Source of the DNA: Rhizobium grahamii
GTDB taxonomy: Bacteria; Pseudomonadota; Alphaproteobacteria; Rhizobiales; Rhizobiaceae
NCBI RefSeq assembly: GCF_009498215.1
Contig: NZ_CP043498.1
Span: forward strand, 1,054,001-1,118,000
Direction: 5' to 3'
Length of the DNA: 64,000 nt
The notes under the pieces: model-generated
Databases searched by the model: none
Seen by the model: only the letters and a program-made list of their open reading frames with translations
What the model was told of the DNA's origin: nothing
Translations under genes and position numbers: made by a program
Shown: in pieces, positions 32,900 through 41,715 of the stretch
Position numbering within the stretch: the first letter of the stretch is position 1
Layout: each line of letters opens with the position of its first letter

Positions 32900-35743
32900 A
32901 TGCTCGACAAGACCTACGATTCCGCTGCCGTTGAACCGAAAATCGCTGCAAAATGGGATGAGGCGGACGCCTTCCGTGCGGGCGCCAATGCAAAGCCGGG
33001 CGCCGAGACCTTCACCATCGTGATCCCGCCGCCGAACGTCACCGGCTCGCTGCACATGGGCCACGCGCTGAACAATACGCTGCAGGACGTGATGGTCCGC
33101 TTCGAGCGCATGCGCGGCAAGGACGTGCTCTGGCAGCCGGGCATGGACCACGCCGGCATCGCCACCCAGATGGTTGTCGAGCGCAAGCTGATGGAGAAGC
33201 AGCTTCCGGGCCGTCGCGACATGGGTCGTGAAGCGTTCATCGAGAAGGTCTGGGAATGGAAGGCTGAATCGGGCGGCCTCATCTTCAACCAGTTGAAGCG
33301 TCTCGGCGCGTCCTGCGACTGGTCGCGCGAACGCTTCACAATGGACGAGGGTCTTTCCGCTGCCGTTCTTGAAGTCTTTGTAACGCTTTACAAGGAAGGG
33401 CTAATCTATCGCGATAAGCGCCTGGTCAATTGGGATCCGAAGCTCCTGACCGCGATCTCGGATATCGAGGTCGAGCAGCACGAGGTCAACGGTAACCTGT
33501 GGTACCTGCGCTATCCGCTGGAACCCGGCGTTACCTACCAGCACCCGATCGCCTTCGACGAAGAAGGCAAGGCGACTGAATGGGAAACGCGCGACTACAT
33601 CGTGGTTGCGACGACCCGCCCGGAAACCATGCTGGGTGATACCGGCGTTGCCGTCAATCCGAAGGACGAACGCTACGCGCCGCTGGTCGGCAAGCACGTC
33701 ATCCTGCCGATTGTTGGTCGCCGTATTCCGATCGTTGCCGACGAATATCCGGATCCGACCGCCGGCACGGGCGCCGTCAAGATGACGCCGGCGCACGATT
33801 TCAATGACTTCGACGTCGGCAAGCGCACAGGTCTGCGCGTCGTCAATATTCTGACCGTCGATGGCCGCATCACGATCAAGGACAACGAGGACTTCCTCGA
33901 AGGTATTCCTGACGCTGCGGCCCTGCATGGCGCCTGGGACGAACTCGAAGGCAAGGACCGCTTCGAGGCGCGCAAGATCATTGTCCGCATCTTCGAGGAG
34001 GCAAGCCTGCTCGACAAGATCGAGCCGCACAAGCACATGGTTCCGCATGGCGACCGCGGCGGCGTTCCGATCGAGCCGCGTCTGACCGAGCAGTGGTACG
34101 TCGACGCCAAGACGCTGGCCGAGCCGGCGATCGCTTCCGTTCGCGAGGGCCGCACCAAGCTCGTTCCGCGCAGCTGGGACAAGACCTATTACGAGTGGAT
34201 GGAAAACATTCAGCCGTGGTGCGTTTCCCGCCAGCTCTGGTGGGGCCATCAGATCCCGGCCTGGTACGGCCCGGACGGTCAGGTCTTCGTCGAAAAGACC
34301 GAAGAGGAAGCTCTGCAGGCGGCGATCCAGCATTATCTCTCGCACGAAGGCCCGATGAAGGCCTACGTCGAGGATCTGCTGGAGAACTTCAGGCCCGGCG
34401 AAATCCTGACACGTGACGAGGATGTTCTCGACACCTGGTTCTCATCGGCGCTCTGGCCGTTCTCCACGCTCGGCTGGCCGGACAAGACGCCTGAACTGGC
34501 CCGCTACTATCCGACCAACGTGCTGGTCACCGGCTTCGATATCATCTTCTTCTGGGTCGCCCGCATGATGATGATGGGCCTGCACTTCATGAAGGACGAA
34601 GACGGCGTTCCGGTCGAGCCCTTCAACACGGTCTACGTTCACGCGCTGGTTCGCGACAAGAACGGCCAGAAGATGTCGAAGTCCAAGGGCAACGTCATCG
34701 ACCCGCTGGAACTGATCGACGAGTATGGCGCCGACGCGCTGCGCTTCACGCTGGCGATCATGGCCGCCCAGGGACGCGACGTGAAGCTGGACCCGGCTCG
34801 TATCGCCGGCTACCGGAACTTTGGCACAAAGCTCTGGAACGCGACGCGTTTCGCCGAGATGAATGGCGCCAAGAGCGATCCGCATTTCGTGCCCGAAGCC
34901 GCCGAATTGACGATCAACCGTTGGATCCTGACGGAACTTGCCCGTACGGAACGTGACGTTACGGAAGCCCTCGAATCCTACCGTTTCAACGACGCGGCCG
35001 GTGCGCTGTACCGCTTCGTCTGGAACCAGGTTTGCGACTGGTACCTCGAGCTTCTGAAGCCCGTCTTCAGCGGCACCGACGAGGGCGCCAAGAAGGAGGC
35101 GCAGGCATGCGCCGCCTATATTCTCGAGGAAATCTACAAGCTCCTGCATCCGTTCATGCCATTCATGACGGAAGAGCTCTGGGCGCACACGGCAGGCGAG
35201 GGTATCGAGCGCGATACGATGGTTTGCCACGCGGAATGGCCGGCGCCCTCCTATGCCGACGACGCCGCAGCGGACGAGATCAACTGGCTGGTCGACCTCG
35301 TTTCCGGCATCCGTTCTGTCCGCGCCGAGATGAACGTGCCGCCATCAGCGGTTGCGCCGCTGGTGGTCGTCAGCGCAAACAGCCTGACGCGCGAACGCCT
35401 CGTTCGGCACGACGCTGCGATCAAGCGATTGGCGCGCGTCGACGGTATCTCGCTCTCTGACGAGGCCCCTAAGGGAGCCGCACAGATCGTTGTCGCGGAA
35501 GCGACGATTTGCCTGCCGCTCGGCACGTTGATCGATCTGGCCGCGGAGAAGGCGCGCCTCGAGAAAGCAATCGCCAAGGCCGATAGCGAGATCGCGCGCA
35601 TCAACGGAAAGCTGTCGAACGAGAAGTTTGTCGCCAACGCCAACCCCGAGGTCGTCGCTGCCGAACGTGAGCGTCTGGAAGAGCTGCAGAGCCAGATCGC
35701 GAGCCTTCGGACTGCACTCTCGCGTGTAGCCGAAGCGGCATAA
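32900..35743 (+). CDS. valS: valyl-tRNA synthetase
   Basis: A 947-residue class I synthetase charging tRNA-Val. The HIGH-type motif is PPNVTGSLHMGH (near residue 45) and the KMSKS motif is KMSKSKGNVID (near residue 590). Between them lies the CP1 editing domain (TTRPETMLGDT). The C-terminus carries the arginine/leucine-rich coiled coil (LAAEKARLEKAIAKADSEI) that is specific to ValRS. Length and motif order are normal, so the gene is intact. It follows popZ after a terminator and is itself followed by a strong terminator. Confidence 0.97.
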   Translation: MLDKTYDSAAVEPKIAAKWDEADAFRAGANAKPGAETFTIVIPPPNVTGSLHMGHALNNTLQDVMVRFERMRGKDVLWQPGMDHAGIATQMVVERKLMEKQLPGRRDMGREAFIEKVWEWKAESGGLIFNQLKRLGASCDWSRERFTMDEGLSAAVLEVFVTLYKEGLIYRDKRLVNWDPKLLTAISDIEVEQHEVNGNLWYLRYPLEPGVTYQHPIAFDEEGKATEWETRDYIVVATTRPETMLGDTGVAVNPKDERYAPLVGKHVILPIVGRRIPIVADEYPDPTAGTGAVKMTPAHDFNDFDVGKRTGLRVVNILTVDGRITIKDNEDFLEGIPDAAALHGAWDELEGKDRFEARKIIVRIFEEASLLDKIEPHKHMVPHGDRGGVPIEPRLTEQWYVDAKTLAEPAIASVREGRTKLVPRSWDKTYYEWMENIQPWCVSRQLWWGHQIPAWYGPDGQVFVEKTEEEALQAAIQHYLSHEGPMKAYVEDLLENFRPGEILTRDEDVLDTWFSSALWPFSTLGWPDKTPELARYYPTNVLVTGFDIIFFWVARMMMMGLHFMKDEDGVPVEPFNTVYVHALVRDKNGQKMSKSKGNVIDPLELIDEYGADALRFTLAIMAAQGRDVKLDPARIAGYRNFGTKLWNATRFAEMNGAKSDPHFVPEAAELTINRWILTELARTERDVTEALESYRFNDAAGALYRFVWNQVCDWYLELLKPVFSGTDEGAKKEAQACAAYILEEIYKLLHPFMPFMTEELWAHTAGEGIERDTMVCHAEWPAPSYADDAAADEINWLVDLVSGIRSVRAEMNVPPSAVAPLVVVSANSLTRERLVRHDAAIKRLARVDGISLSDEAPKGAAQIVVAEATICLPLGTLIDLAAEKARLEKAIAKADSEIARINGKLSNEKFVANANPEVVAAERERLEELQSQIASLRTALSRVAEAA

Positions 35744-35772
35744 AATCAACGCTTGGTAGTATAAAATTCTTT

Positions 35773-35803
35773 GGGCGCCTGGTGAGAATCAGGCGCCCTT
35801 TTT
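35773..35803 (+). terminator. terminator of valS
   Basis: A perfect nine-base stem GGGCGCCTG / CAGGCGCCC with an eight-base loop and five T residues. Confidence 0.9.
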
Positions 35804-36147
35804 GTTGCGATGGAACCAAACGGGCACCAAAACGCCCCTCGACGAACCCATTCGCCATCGTTTTGCTTGGTTTTCTTCGGTTTTCCACCTTCCTTTTTCG
35901 AAAAGAAAAAGTGTTGTCTAAGGGTTACAGAAGCCTTTGCGGGGGGAACGATTGTGCTCAGGAATGAGATAATCCCCAGAGTTGGGAAACATTATTCTAA
36001 AACCCGAAAATTTTGACGTGCCCGTCAATTGCTTACGTAAATCATCCATTAGCTCACTTTTCAATCACATGGTCTCACCAAGTTGCCATTTGCAGGGTTC
36101 GTCTGCACAGTCGCACCATTGTAAATTGCCTGAGTGGGGGAGACACC
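35804..36147. other. AT-rich gene-free region upstream of the FadL gene
   Basis: These 344 bases have runs of T and A (several TTTT and AAAA tracts) and a composition unlike the flanking coding DNA. I see no convincing gene on either strand. It presumably holds the promoter of the FadL-type gene, whose ribosome site GTGGGGGAG lies at its right end. Confidence 0.5.
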
Positions 36148-37404
36148 TTGGCATCTCGTGTAGTCTCAGTAGGCGCGGTGTCGCTTGCATTGCTTCCATC
36201 ACTGGCTCAGCCATCCCTAGCGGGTGGTCTCGATCGCGGTGGCTATAATATCGACCAGCTGTTCGATGCGTCGCAGTTCTCTGTGCAGTCGGGCGTTATC
36301 TACGTCATGCCGCAGCGCAAGCTGAAGAACGTGCAAGACATCGACACCAGCTTTGGCACTGGGGGCGGCAACCTTAATGGTCGTTCCCACTCGGCGGATG
36401 AGACCGAAGATTACGCGGTGCCGTATTTCGGATTAAAGGCTGGGTACGGCGACGTTGATTGCTTGGTTGACTACTCGGAGCCATTCGGAGCGCATATAAA
36501 CCCTGGCATAAACTGGGCAGGCGCAAACAATAACATTGAAACAAAGATCACGACCCGCAACTACGGGGCAACGTGTTCCTACAAGTTCGATGTCGGCCCC
36601 GGCCAGCTAAGGCTGATCGGCGGCACCTTCTATCAAGAAGTGGAGGGCTTTAAGACACGTCTGGCATCTACTCTTCCGATTGCTTTTGGCACAGGTACTG
36701 GCGTCGGTAGGCTGGACCTGAGTGATGAAGCCTGGGGTTGGCGCGCGGGCGTAGCATATGAAATTCCCGAGTACGCGTTGCGTGCGAGTCTCGTGTACAA
36801 CAGTCGTGTCAAATACGATAATTTGACGGGTACCGTCGATTTGACGCAGATAACCGCGCCTGTCGCCCCGTTGAACGGTCTGCCATACGGCACAGTTGTA
36901 CCGGTCTCTGGTTCAGCAGAAGCTCCGGATTCTTTGGAGTTGAAGGTCCAAAGCGGCATTGCACCAGATTGGCTCGCGTTCGGTTCTGTTAAGTGGACAA
37001 ACTGGAGCGTTCTCCAGACTGTGCCATTCTGCCCGACGACCGGTGCTTGCCCAGTGGGCGGTCTGGCATCGCTTGATCTCGCTTATCGTGACGGCTGGAC
37101 AGTCACCGGCGGCGTTGGTCACAAGTTCAACGATCAGTGGAGCGGTGCCGTCAGCCTGACCTGGGACCGCGGTACCAGCGATGGCTACGGCTCGCAGACC
37201 GACACTTGGATGGTCGGCGTCGGCGCGTCCTACAGCCCCGTCGAAAACGTCGAGTGGCGGCTTGCCGGTGCTCTGGGCGTGATGACGAGCGGTGAGTCCG
37301 GAACGATCGTGAAGGATGGTATTACCTACGGCGATGACGTTACCTACTCCTTTGGCAACGATCTAATCGCAGCCATCTCGACCAGCATCAAGATTAAGTT
37401 CTGA
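36148..37404 (+). CDS. OmpP1/FadL family outer membrane transporter
   Basis: A 418-residue outer membrane beta-barrel of the FadL type, which moves long-chain fatty acids or other hydrophobic compounds. A signal peptide (VVSVGAVSLALLPSLA, cleavage around LAGG) is followed by the N-terminal hatch GGYNIDQLFDASQFS, alternating amphipathic strands and a terminal aromatic residue (SIKIKF) required for BAM insertion. The start is a TTG at 36148 with a GGGGGAG ribosome site; the frame upstream to 36013 lacks any signal. The first three quarters use many A/T-ending codons (ATA, GTA, GCA, TTG), while from about 37110 codon use returns to the local GC-ending style. This suggests transfer or recombination. 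Confidence 0.85.
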   Translation: MASRVVSVGAVSLALLPSLAQPSLAGGLDRGGYNIDQLFDASQFSVQSGVIYVMPQRKLKNVQDIDTSFGTGGGNLNGRSHSADETEDYAVPYFGLKAGYGDVDCLVDYSEPFGAHINPGINWAGANNNIETKITTRNYGATCSYKFDVGPGQLRLIGGTFYQEVEGFKTRLASTLPIAFGTGTGVGRLDLSDEAWGWRAGVAYEIPEYALRASLVYNSRVKYDNLTGTVDLTQITAPVAPLNGLPYGTVVPVSGSAEAPDSLELKVQSGIAPDWLAFGSVKWTNWSVLQTVPFCPTTGACPVGGLASLDLAYRDGWTVTGGVGHKFNDQWSGAVSLTWDRGTSDGYGSQTDTWMVGVGASYSPVENVEWRLAGALGVMTSGESGTIVKDGITYGDDVTYSFGNDLIAAISTSIKIKF

Positions 37405-37425
37405 CCATCAGAAGATCAGCGTTAG

Positions 37426-37456
37426 AAAGCCCGGCCTACAGCCGGGCTTTTCTTTA
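37426..37456 (+). terminator. terminator of the FadL gene
   Basis: A perfect ten-base stem AAAGCCCGGC / GCCGGGCTTT with a five-base loop, followed by TTCTTT. Confidence 0.85.
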
Positions 37457-38125
37457 TGTACAGACCGTTAAGTATGCTGGCCCGGCGTGTCGTTTTGTGA
37501 CGATTCAGCAACAGTTTTTTACCGCCATTCGCGTAAGATACGGTTCAGGGCAAATTGTCCATTTCCCGCCACAAACGAAGCGCAGCGGTAATGTCGGGCG
37601 AGGGAATGACAGGCGTAGGGTGCGCGTAAAGAGTAATATGGGTCGTTTTTCATTGAGTGCAGGCAGGCTTGGCGGAAAGGGTGGCAGCGGCGACGCTGCG
37701 AGCACCTCTTTGCCGTTGCTGCATGCCGATTCAGCCGGAAGACTTCGCCCAGGTTCAGCACTCCACAACGGTTCTTTTCCCTCTCTGCTTTGCGCGTCGC
37801 GGGCGCCGGAAACGGTATCTGGTCACGCCGACTCAGGTTTGGTCACAATTAGTGACTACCTATGCTTGGATAGCGAAAGGCCTCACGCAGGCGTCGCAAA
37901 AATGAGGTTTGTGCCATCGATGGCAAGCGGCGCCGGCAACCGGGTAGCTGAAATCGATGTGCAAGGCATGATCGCCCTGAAATGTGGGCGGATGGCTGGA
38001 TGCGACGCGGGCAAGGGAGCTTTAGAGCTCACCGCGGGATCGCTCGCCGAAGCATTTGCGCCCGTTGGGCGGCGGCATCGAATGTCAGCCGCCCAGCGCA
38101 AGGGAAACGAAAGAAACCGAGTGAA
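37457..38125. other. long gene-free region upstream of exoR
   Basis: About 670 bases separate the FadL terminator from the exoR start. Open frames here (for example 37497-38132 plus) have no ribosome site, no domain and poor codon use, so I treat the region as non-coding. It probably holds the exoR promoter, a long leader and regulator sites such as the GGTCAC repeats at 37821-37856. A small RNA cannot be excluded. Confidence 0.5.
37821..37856. promoter_or_regulatory. GGTCAC repeat cluster upstream of exoR
   Basis: GGTCAC occurs at 37821 and again at 37841, exactly 20 bases (two helical turns) apart. The second is followed by GTGAC at 37852, giving the inverted repeat GTCAC-N5-GTGAC. Same-face spacing plus a dyad suggests a response-regulator site; ChvI, which controls exoR in S. 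meliloti, is a candidate but the motif is not matched to a published consensus here. Confidence 0.4.
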
Positions 38126-38929
38126 ATGCTGACGTCCGAGTTCAGACCTTTCAGAGCGATGCTCGTAGGACTTTCCCTCGCCTGTTGTGCGGCGATGGCA
38201 TGTCCGGCCAACGCATTCGACATAAAGTCGGGTGTTTCGAAGGAGTCCGGTCCTTTCGATCTCTTCAAGTTCGGCTTCAAGGCCTACAAGAACGGCCAGA
38301 AGGAAGAGGCTGTCGAAGCCTACAAGTACGCCGCCGAAAAGGGCCACACTGGCTCGCGTTGGGCACTTGCCAACATGTATGCCGACGGTGATGGCGTCAC
38401 CCAGAACGATTTCGAAGCCTTCAAGATCTACAGCGAAATTGCACAGCAGGGCGTGGAGCCGGGCTCCGAGGACACCGGCTTCTTCGTCAACGCGCTCCTG
38501 TCGCTCGCCAATTACTACAAGAACGGCATTCCGGGCAGCCCGATCAAGACGGACCTTTCGCAGGCACGCCAACTCTACTTCCAGGTCGCATCCACCTTCG
38601 GTGTGCCGGAGGCGCAGTTCCAGCTCGCGCAGATGATGCTTTCGGGCGAGGGCGGCAGCACCAGTTCGCAGCAGGCAAAGAAATGGCTGAACCAGGCCCG
38701 CAAGAGCGGCCACCCGGGCGCTATGGCCGTCTTCGGCAATATCCTGTTCCAGGAAGGCCAGACCGCCAATGGCTTGGCCCTGATGACGGCAGCGCTCGAT
38801 CGCTGCAAGCCGAAGGATTGCAACTGGATGGAATCCCTGCAGGAGCAGGCATTCTCGGTGGCAAGCGAAAACGATCGCCGAACGGCGATCTCGCTGTCGC
38901 ACAAGATCGCGACGACCAATACGGATTAA
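38126..38929 (+). CDS. exoR: ExoR, periplasmic repressor of the ExoS-ChvI system
   Basis: A 267-residue protein that closely matches S. meliloti ExoR in length and sequence (ESGPFDLFKFGFKAYKNGQK near residue 40). A signal peptide ends at PANA. The mature protein is built of Sel1-like repeats (AAEKGHTGSRWALANMYADG; GVPEAQFQLAQMMLSGEG; GHPGAMAVFGNILFQEGQ). ExoR binds the sensor ExoS in the periplasm and keeps ExoS-ChvI off; its proteolysis, for example in acid, releases the kinase and switches cells from motility to exopolysaccharide. The region around WALANMY corresponds to the known protease-sensitive segment. The gene has its own long upstream region. Confidence 0.95.
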   Translation: MLTSEFRPFRAMLVGLSLACCAAMACPANAFDIKSGVSKESGPFDLFKFGFKAYKNGQKEEAVEAYKYAAEKGHTGSRWALANMYADGDGVTQNDFEAFKIYSEIAQQGVEPGSEDTGFFVNALLSLANYYKNGIPGSPIKTDLSQARQLYFQVASTFGVPEAQFQLAQMMLSGEGGSTSSQQAKKWLNQARKSGHPGAMAVFGNILFQEGQTANGLALMTAALDRCKPKDCNWMESLQEQAFSVASENDRRTAISLSHKIATTNTD

Positions 38930-38941
38930 TCTAGCCTACCT

Positions 38942-38960
38942 CGGCAAGCCGAGCTTGCCG
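38942..38960. terminator. hairpin between convergent exoR and xthA
   Basis: A perfect eight-base stem CGGCAAGC / GCTTGCCG with a three-base loop in the gap between the two genes. There is no T tract. Confidence 0.4.
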
Positions 38961-38971
38961 ATGCTGCACAA

Positions 38972-39763
38972 TCAGGCAGCAAAGTCGAAATAGGCGACGA
39001 CGGGCACGTGGTCCGACGGCTTTTCCCAAGCGCGCACATGCTTTTCGATACCGGCTGACGTCATGCGGTCCGCTGCCTCAGGCGACAGCATGAGATGATC
39101 GATGCGAATGCCGTTGTTCTTTTGCCAGGCGCCTGCCTGATAGTCCCAGAAGGAATAGAGCGGCGCGGCATCGGTCGTCGCCCGGATCGCATCCGTCAAA
39201 CCAAGCCCTTCAAATCGACGGAACGCTTCGCGCGTCTGCGGCAGGAACAGCGCGTCGTTTTCCCATACTCTCGGGTCGAAGCAGTCATGCGGCTCCGGGA
39301 TGACATTATAGTCGCCGGCCAGAATGAAGACCTCTTCGTAGCTGAGCCGCTGTGCGGCAAACTTCTGTAGCCGTTCCATCCATGCCAGCTTGTAGCTGTA
39401 CTTTTCCGTGCCGATCGGGTTGCCGTTCGGTAGATAGAGGCAGCAGATCCGTGCAACGCGGTTGCCGGGCAACGAAAACACGGCCTCGATGAAGCGTGAT
39501 TGCTCGTCAAGCGGATCGCCCGGCAGTCCGCGCGTAACGTCATCGGGTTTCGATTTGGAAAGGATAGCGACGCCGTTGAAGCCCTTCTGGCCGTGCGTCT
39601 CGACGTGGTAGCCCAAGGCTTCGATCTCGAGCCGCGGAAATCCCTCGTCGACCGACTTGATTTCCTGCAGGCAGACGATGTCCGGATCGGAATCCTTCAA
39701 CCATTGCGTTAGATTGTCGATGCGCGCCTTGACGCCATTGATGTTCCAGGTCGCAATTTTCAT
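38972..39763 (-). CDS. xthA: exodeoxyribonuclease III / AP endonuclease
   Basis: A 263-residue EEP-fold nuclease that acts in base excision repair at abasic sites. Motifs are present in order: ATWNINGVKAR (Asn), CLQEIKS (metal Glu), YLPNGN (Tyr), GDYNVIPEPHDCF (Asp-Asn), and the catalytic SDHVPV near the C-terminus. The start at 39763 fits the family; the longer frame is unsupported. It is convergent with exoR, as in S. meliloti, where an xthA gene is also next to exoR. Confidence 0.94.
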   Translation of the reverse strand: MKIATWNINGVKARIDNLTQWLKDSDPDIVCLQEIKSVDEGFPRLEIEALGYHVETHGQKGFNGVAILSKSKPDDVTRGLPGDPLDEQSRFIEAVFSLPGNRVARICCLYLPNGNPIGTEKYSYKLAWMERLQKFAAQRLSYEEVFILAGDYNVIPEPHDCFDPRVWENDALFLPQTREAFRRFEGLGLTDAIRATTDAAPLYSFWDYQAGAWQKNNGIRIDHLMLSPEAADRMTSAGIEKHVRAWEKPSDHVPVVAYFDFAA

Positions 39764-39881
39764 GGGCAATTCGCTCCGCTGCAATGCTGCTCTTCTAGCG
39801 CGCGAGGCACGTCAGCGACAAGCCTCTCTAGGGCGGACAAAGACGATCCTGCCCGCTCGATACACGTCGGAGAGGGGAAAA

Positions 39882-40214
39882 TCAGATGGAGAAGCTGGTG
39901 CCGCAGCCGCAGCTCGCGACCGCGTTCGGATTCTTGATCTGGAAGGACTGCCCAAGCAGATTGTCGACGAAGTCGATCTCCGAGCCGGCCATATAGACCA
40001 ACGACATGCTGTCTATCAGGACCTTGGCATCGTTCTTTTCGACGACGACGTCATCGTCGGTGGCGTCGCCGGTGAGATCGAACTTGTAGGAAAAACCCGA
40101 ACAGCCGCCACCTTCGACCGAAACACGCAGGGCGTTCTTGCCCGGTTCCGTACCGACGATTGCCGCGATTCGCTTTGCTGCGGCGTCCGAAAGGGTTACA
40201 CTTGCATCTGTCAT
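39882..40214 (-). CDS. erpA: iron-sulfur cluster insertion protein ErpA (A-type carrier)
   Basis: A 110-residue HesB/IscA-type carrier delivering Fe-S clusters to apoproteins. The three cluster-binding cysteines are present in GGGCSGFSY (residue 38 region) and the C-terminal SCGCGTSFSI. The start at 40214 has a CAGGAG site. It is 118 bases upstream of xthA on the same strand and divergent from dgt, the usual rhizobial order. Confidence 0.93.
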   Translation of the reverse strand: MTDASVTLSDAAAKRIAAIVGTEPGKNALRVSVEGGGCSGFSYKFDLTGDATDDDVVVEKNDAKVLIDSMSLVYMAGSEIDFVDNLLGQSFQIKNPNAVASCGCGTSFSI

Positions 40215-40433
40215 GTCAGCTCCTGCCGGGGTCAAGATCCGGAGAGAATGCCTTGATAGCCGTCTGCGTAACGCGCTGATTTCAAAAGAATTTATGTCCA
40301 GCGTCGCTGAACGGCCATCCGTTGATACGCAGCTTGGAAAGGGCTGCTTTGCCGTTTACGCTCACTATAGGTATGAAGAGCGGAAAGCGGCGTCAATGGG
40401 CAGACGTCGCATGACGGCAAATCATGGTGCAGA

Positions 40434-41651
40434 ATGACGATTGACAGAGGTGCCTTAGGTTTCGGCAATAGCGAGAGAGCGATCTTTGCGGCGGATCCCT
40501 GGAAAAGCCGCGGACGGCTCTATCCTGAGAACTCCAGCCCGACACGGTCTGATTTTCAGCGCGACCGCGACCGCATCGTCCACACGACAGCCTTCCGCCG
40601 CTTGAAGCACAAGACGCAGGTCTTCATCGCGCAGGACGGCGACCACTACCGGACGCGCCTGACACACACGATCGAGGTCGCGCAGATCGCCCGCGCCCTG
40701 GCAAGAGCCCTGAAGCTCGATGAGGATCTCGCCGAAGGGGTGGCGCTGGTCCACGATTTCGGTCACACCCCGTTCGGCCACACGGGCGAGGATGCCCTTC
40801 ACGAAGCACTGCTGCCCTATGGCGGTTTCGATCACAATGCCCAGTCGTTGCGCATCGTGACCAAGCTGGAGCGCCGCTACGCCGACTTTGACGGCATCAA
40901 CCTCACATGGGAGAGCCTCGAAGGTCTCGTGAAGCACAATGGTCCGCTGCTGACCAAGGAGGGGGCGGGGACGCGCGGTCCGGTTCCGCAGCCGATCCTC
41001 GATTACTGCGAGATACACGACCTGGAGCTTGCCACCTTTGCGAGCCTGGAGGCTCAGGCGGCAGCAATCGCTGACGATATTGCCTACAACACCCACGATA
41101 TCGACGACGGGCTGCGCTCGGGTTATCTCACATTCGATATGCTGGAAGACATCCCGTTTCTCGCCGGACTTATGGCTGAGGTGAGGGCGCGCTATCCCAA
41201 TCTGGAGCCGAACCGCTTCACCCACGAGATCATGCGCCGGCAGATAACCCGCATGGTCGAGGACGTCATATCGGTGGCTCAGGAGCGTCTTGCTCTCTTG
41301 CGGCCGGGCAGCGCCGACGACATCCGCCAGGCAGATCGGGTCATCGCAACATTTTCCGAGGCAATGGCCGAAACCGACAGGCAGATCAAGGCGATGCTGT
41401 TCAAGCGGATCTATCGCCACCCCGAGATCATGCGCATTCGCGCCGGCGCGGCACAGATCGTAACGGATCTCTTCGGGGCCTATATGGCGAACCCGAAGGA
41501 GATGCAGAGCCACTATTGGGTCGACCATATCTCCGGCCTTGCGGAAGCCGCCAAGGCGAGGCACGTTGGCGACTATCTTGCCGGGATGACGGACACCTAC
41601 GCCATCAGTGCCCACAGGCGATTGTTTGACCATACTCCGGATTTGCGATAG
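40434..41651 (+). CDS. dgt: dGTP triphosphohydrolase-like protein
   Basis: A 405-residue HD-domain enzyme of the dNTPase family, which removes triphosphate from deoxynucleotides. Motifs: [14 protein letters not shown] (first His), then [15 protein letters not shown] (HD pair), with the final Asp in [13 protein letters not shown]. The length matches the dGTPase-like type found in most alphaproteobacteria rather than the longer E. coli Dgt. It is divergent from erpA and 64 bases upstream of argS; the order erpA-dgt-argS-SPOR protein is conserved in rhizobia. Confidence 0.93.
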   Translation: MTIDRGALGFGNSERAIFAADPWKSRGRLYPENSSPTRSDFQRDRDRIVHTTAFRRLKHKTQVFIAQDGDHYRTRLTHTIEVAQIARALARALKLDEDLAEGVALVHDFGHTPFGHTGEDALHEALLPYGGFDHNAQSLRIVTKLERRYADFDGINLTWESLEGLVKHNGPLLTKEGAGTRGPVPQPILDYCEIHDLELATFASLEAQAAAIADDIAYNTHDIDDGLRSGYLTFDMLEDIPFLAGLMAEVRARYPNLEPNRFTHEIMRRQITRMVEDVISVAQERLALLRPGSADDIRQADRVIATFSEAMAETDRQIKAMLFKRIYRHPEIMRIRAGAAQIVTDLFGAYMANPKEMQSHYWVDHISGLAEAAKARHVGDYLAGMTDTYAISAHRRLFDHTPDLR

Positions 41652-41715
41652 GCAGCGGTCGCCCGGAAAGACCGAGCGAATGCCTGTTGGCACAGCCTAT
41701 GCATGGAAGAGTGCA

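Noticed and set aside
37497..38132. 211-codon open frame upstream of exoR
   Set aside because: No ribosome site, no recognisable domain, unusual composition and an overlap with the exoR start; more likely chance in GC-rich DNA.
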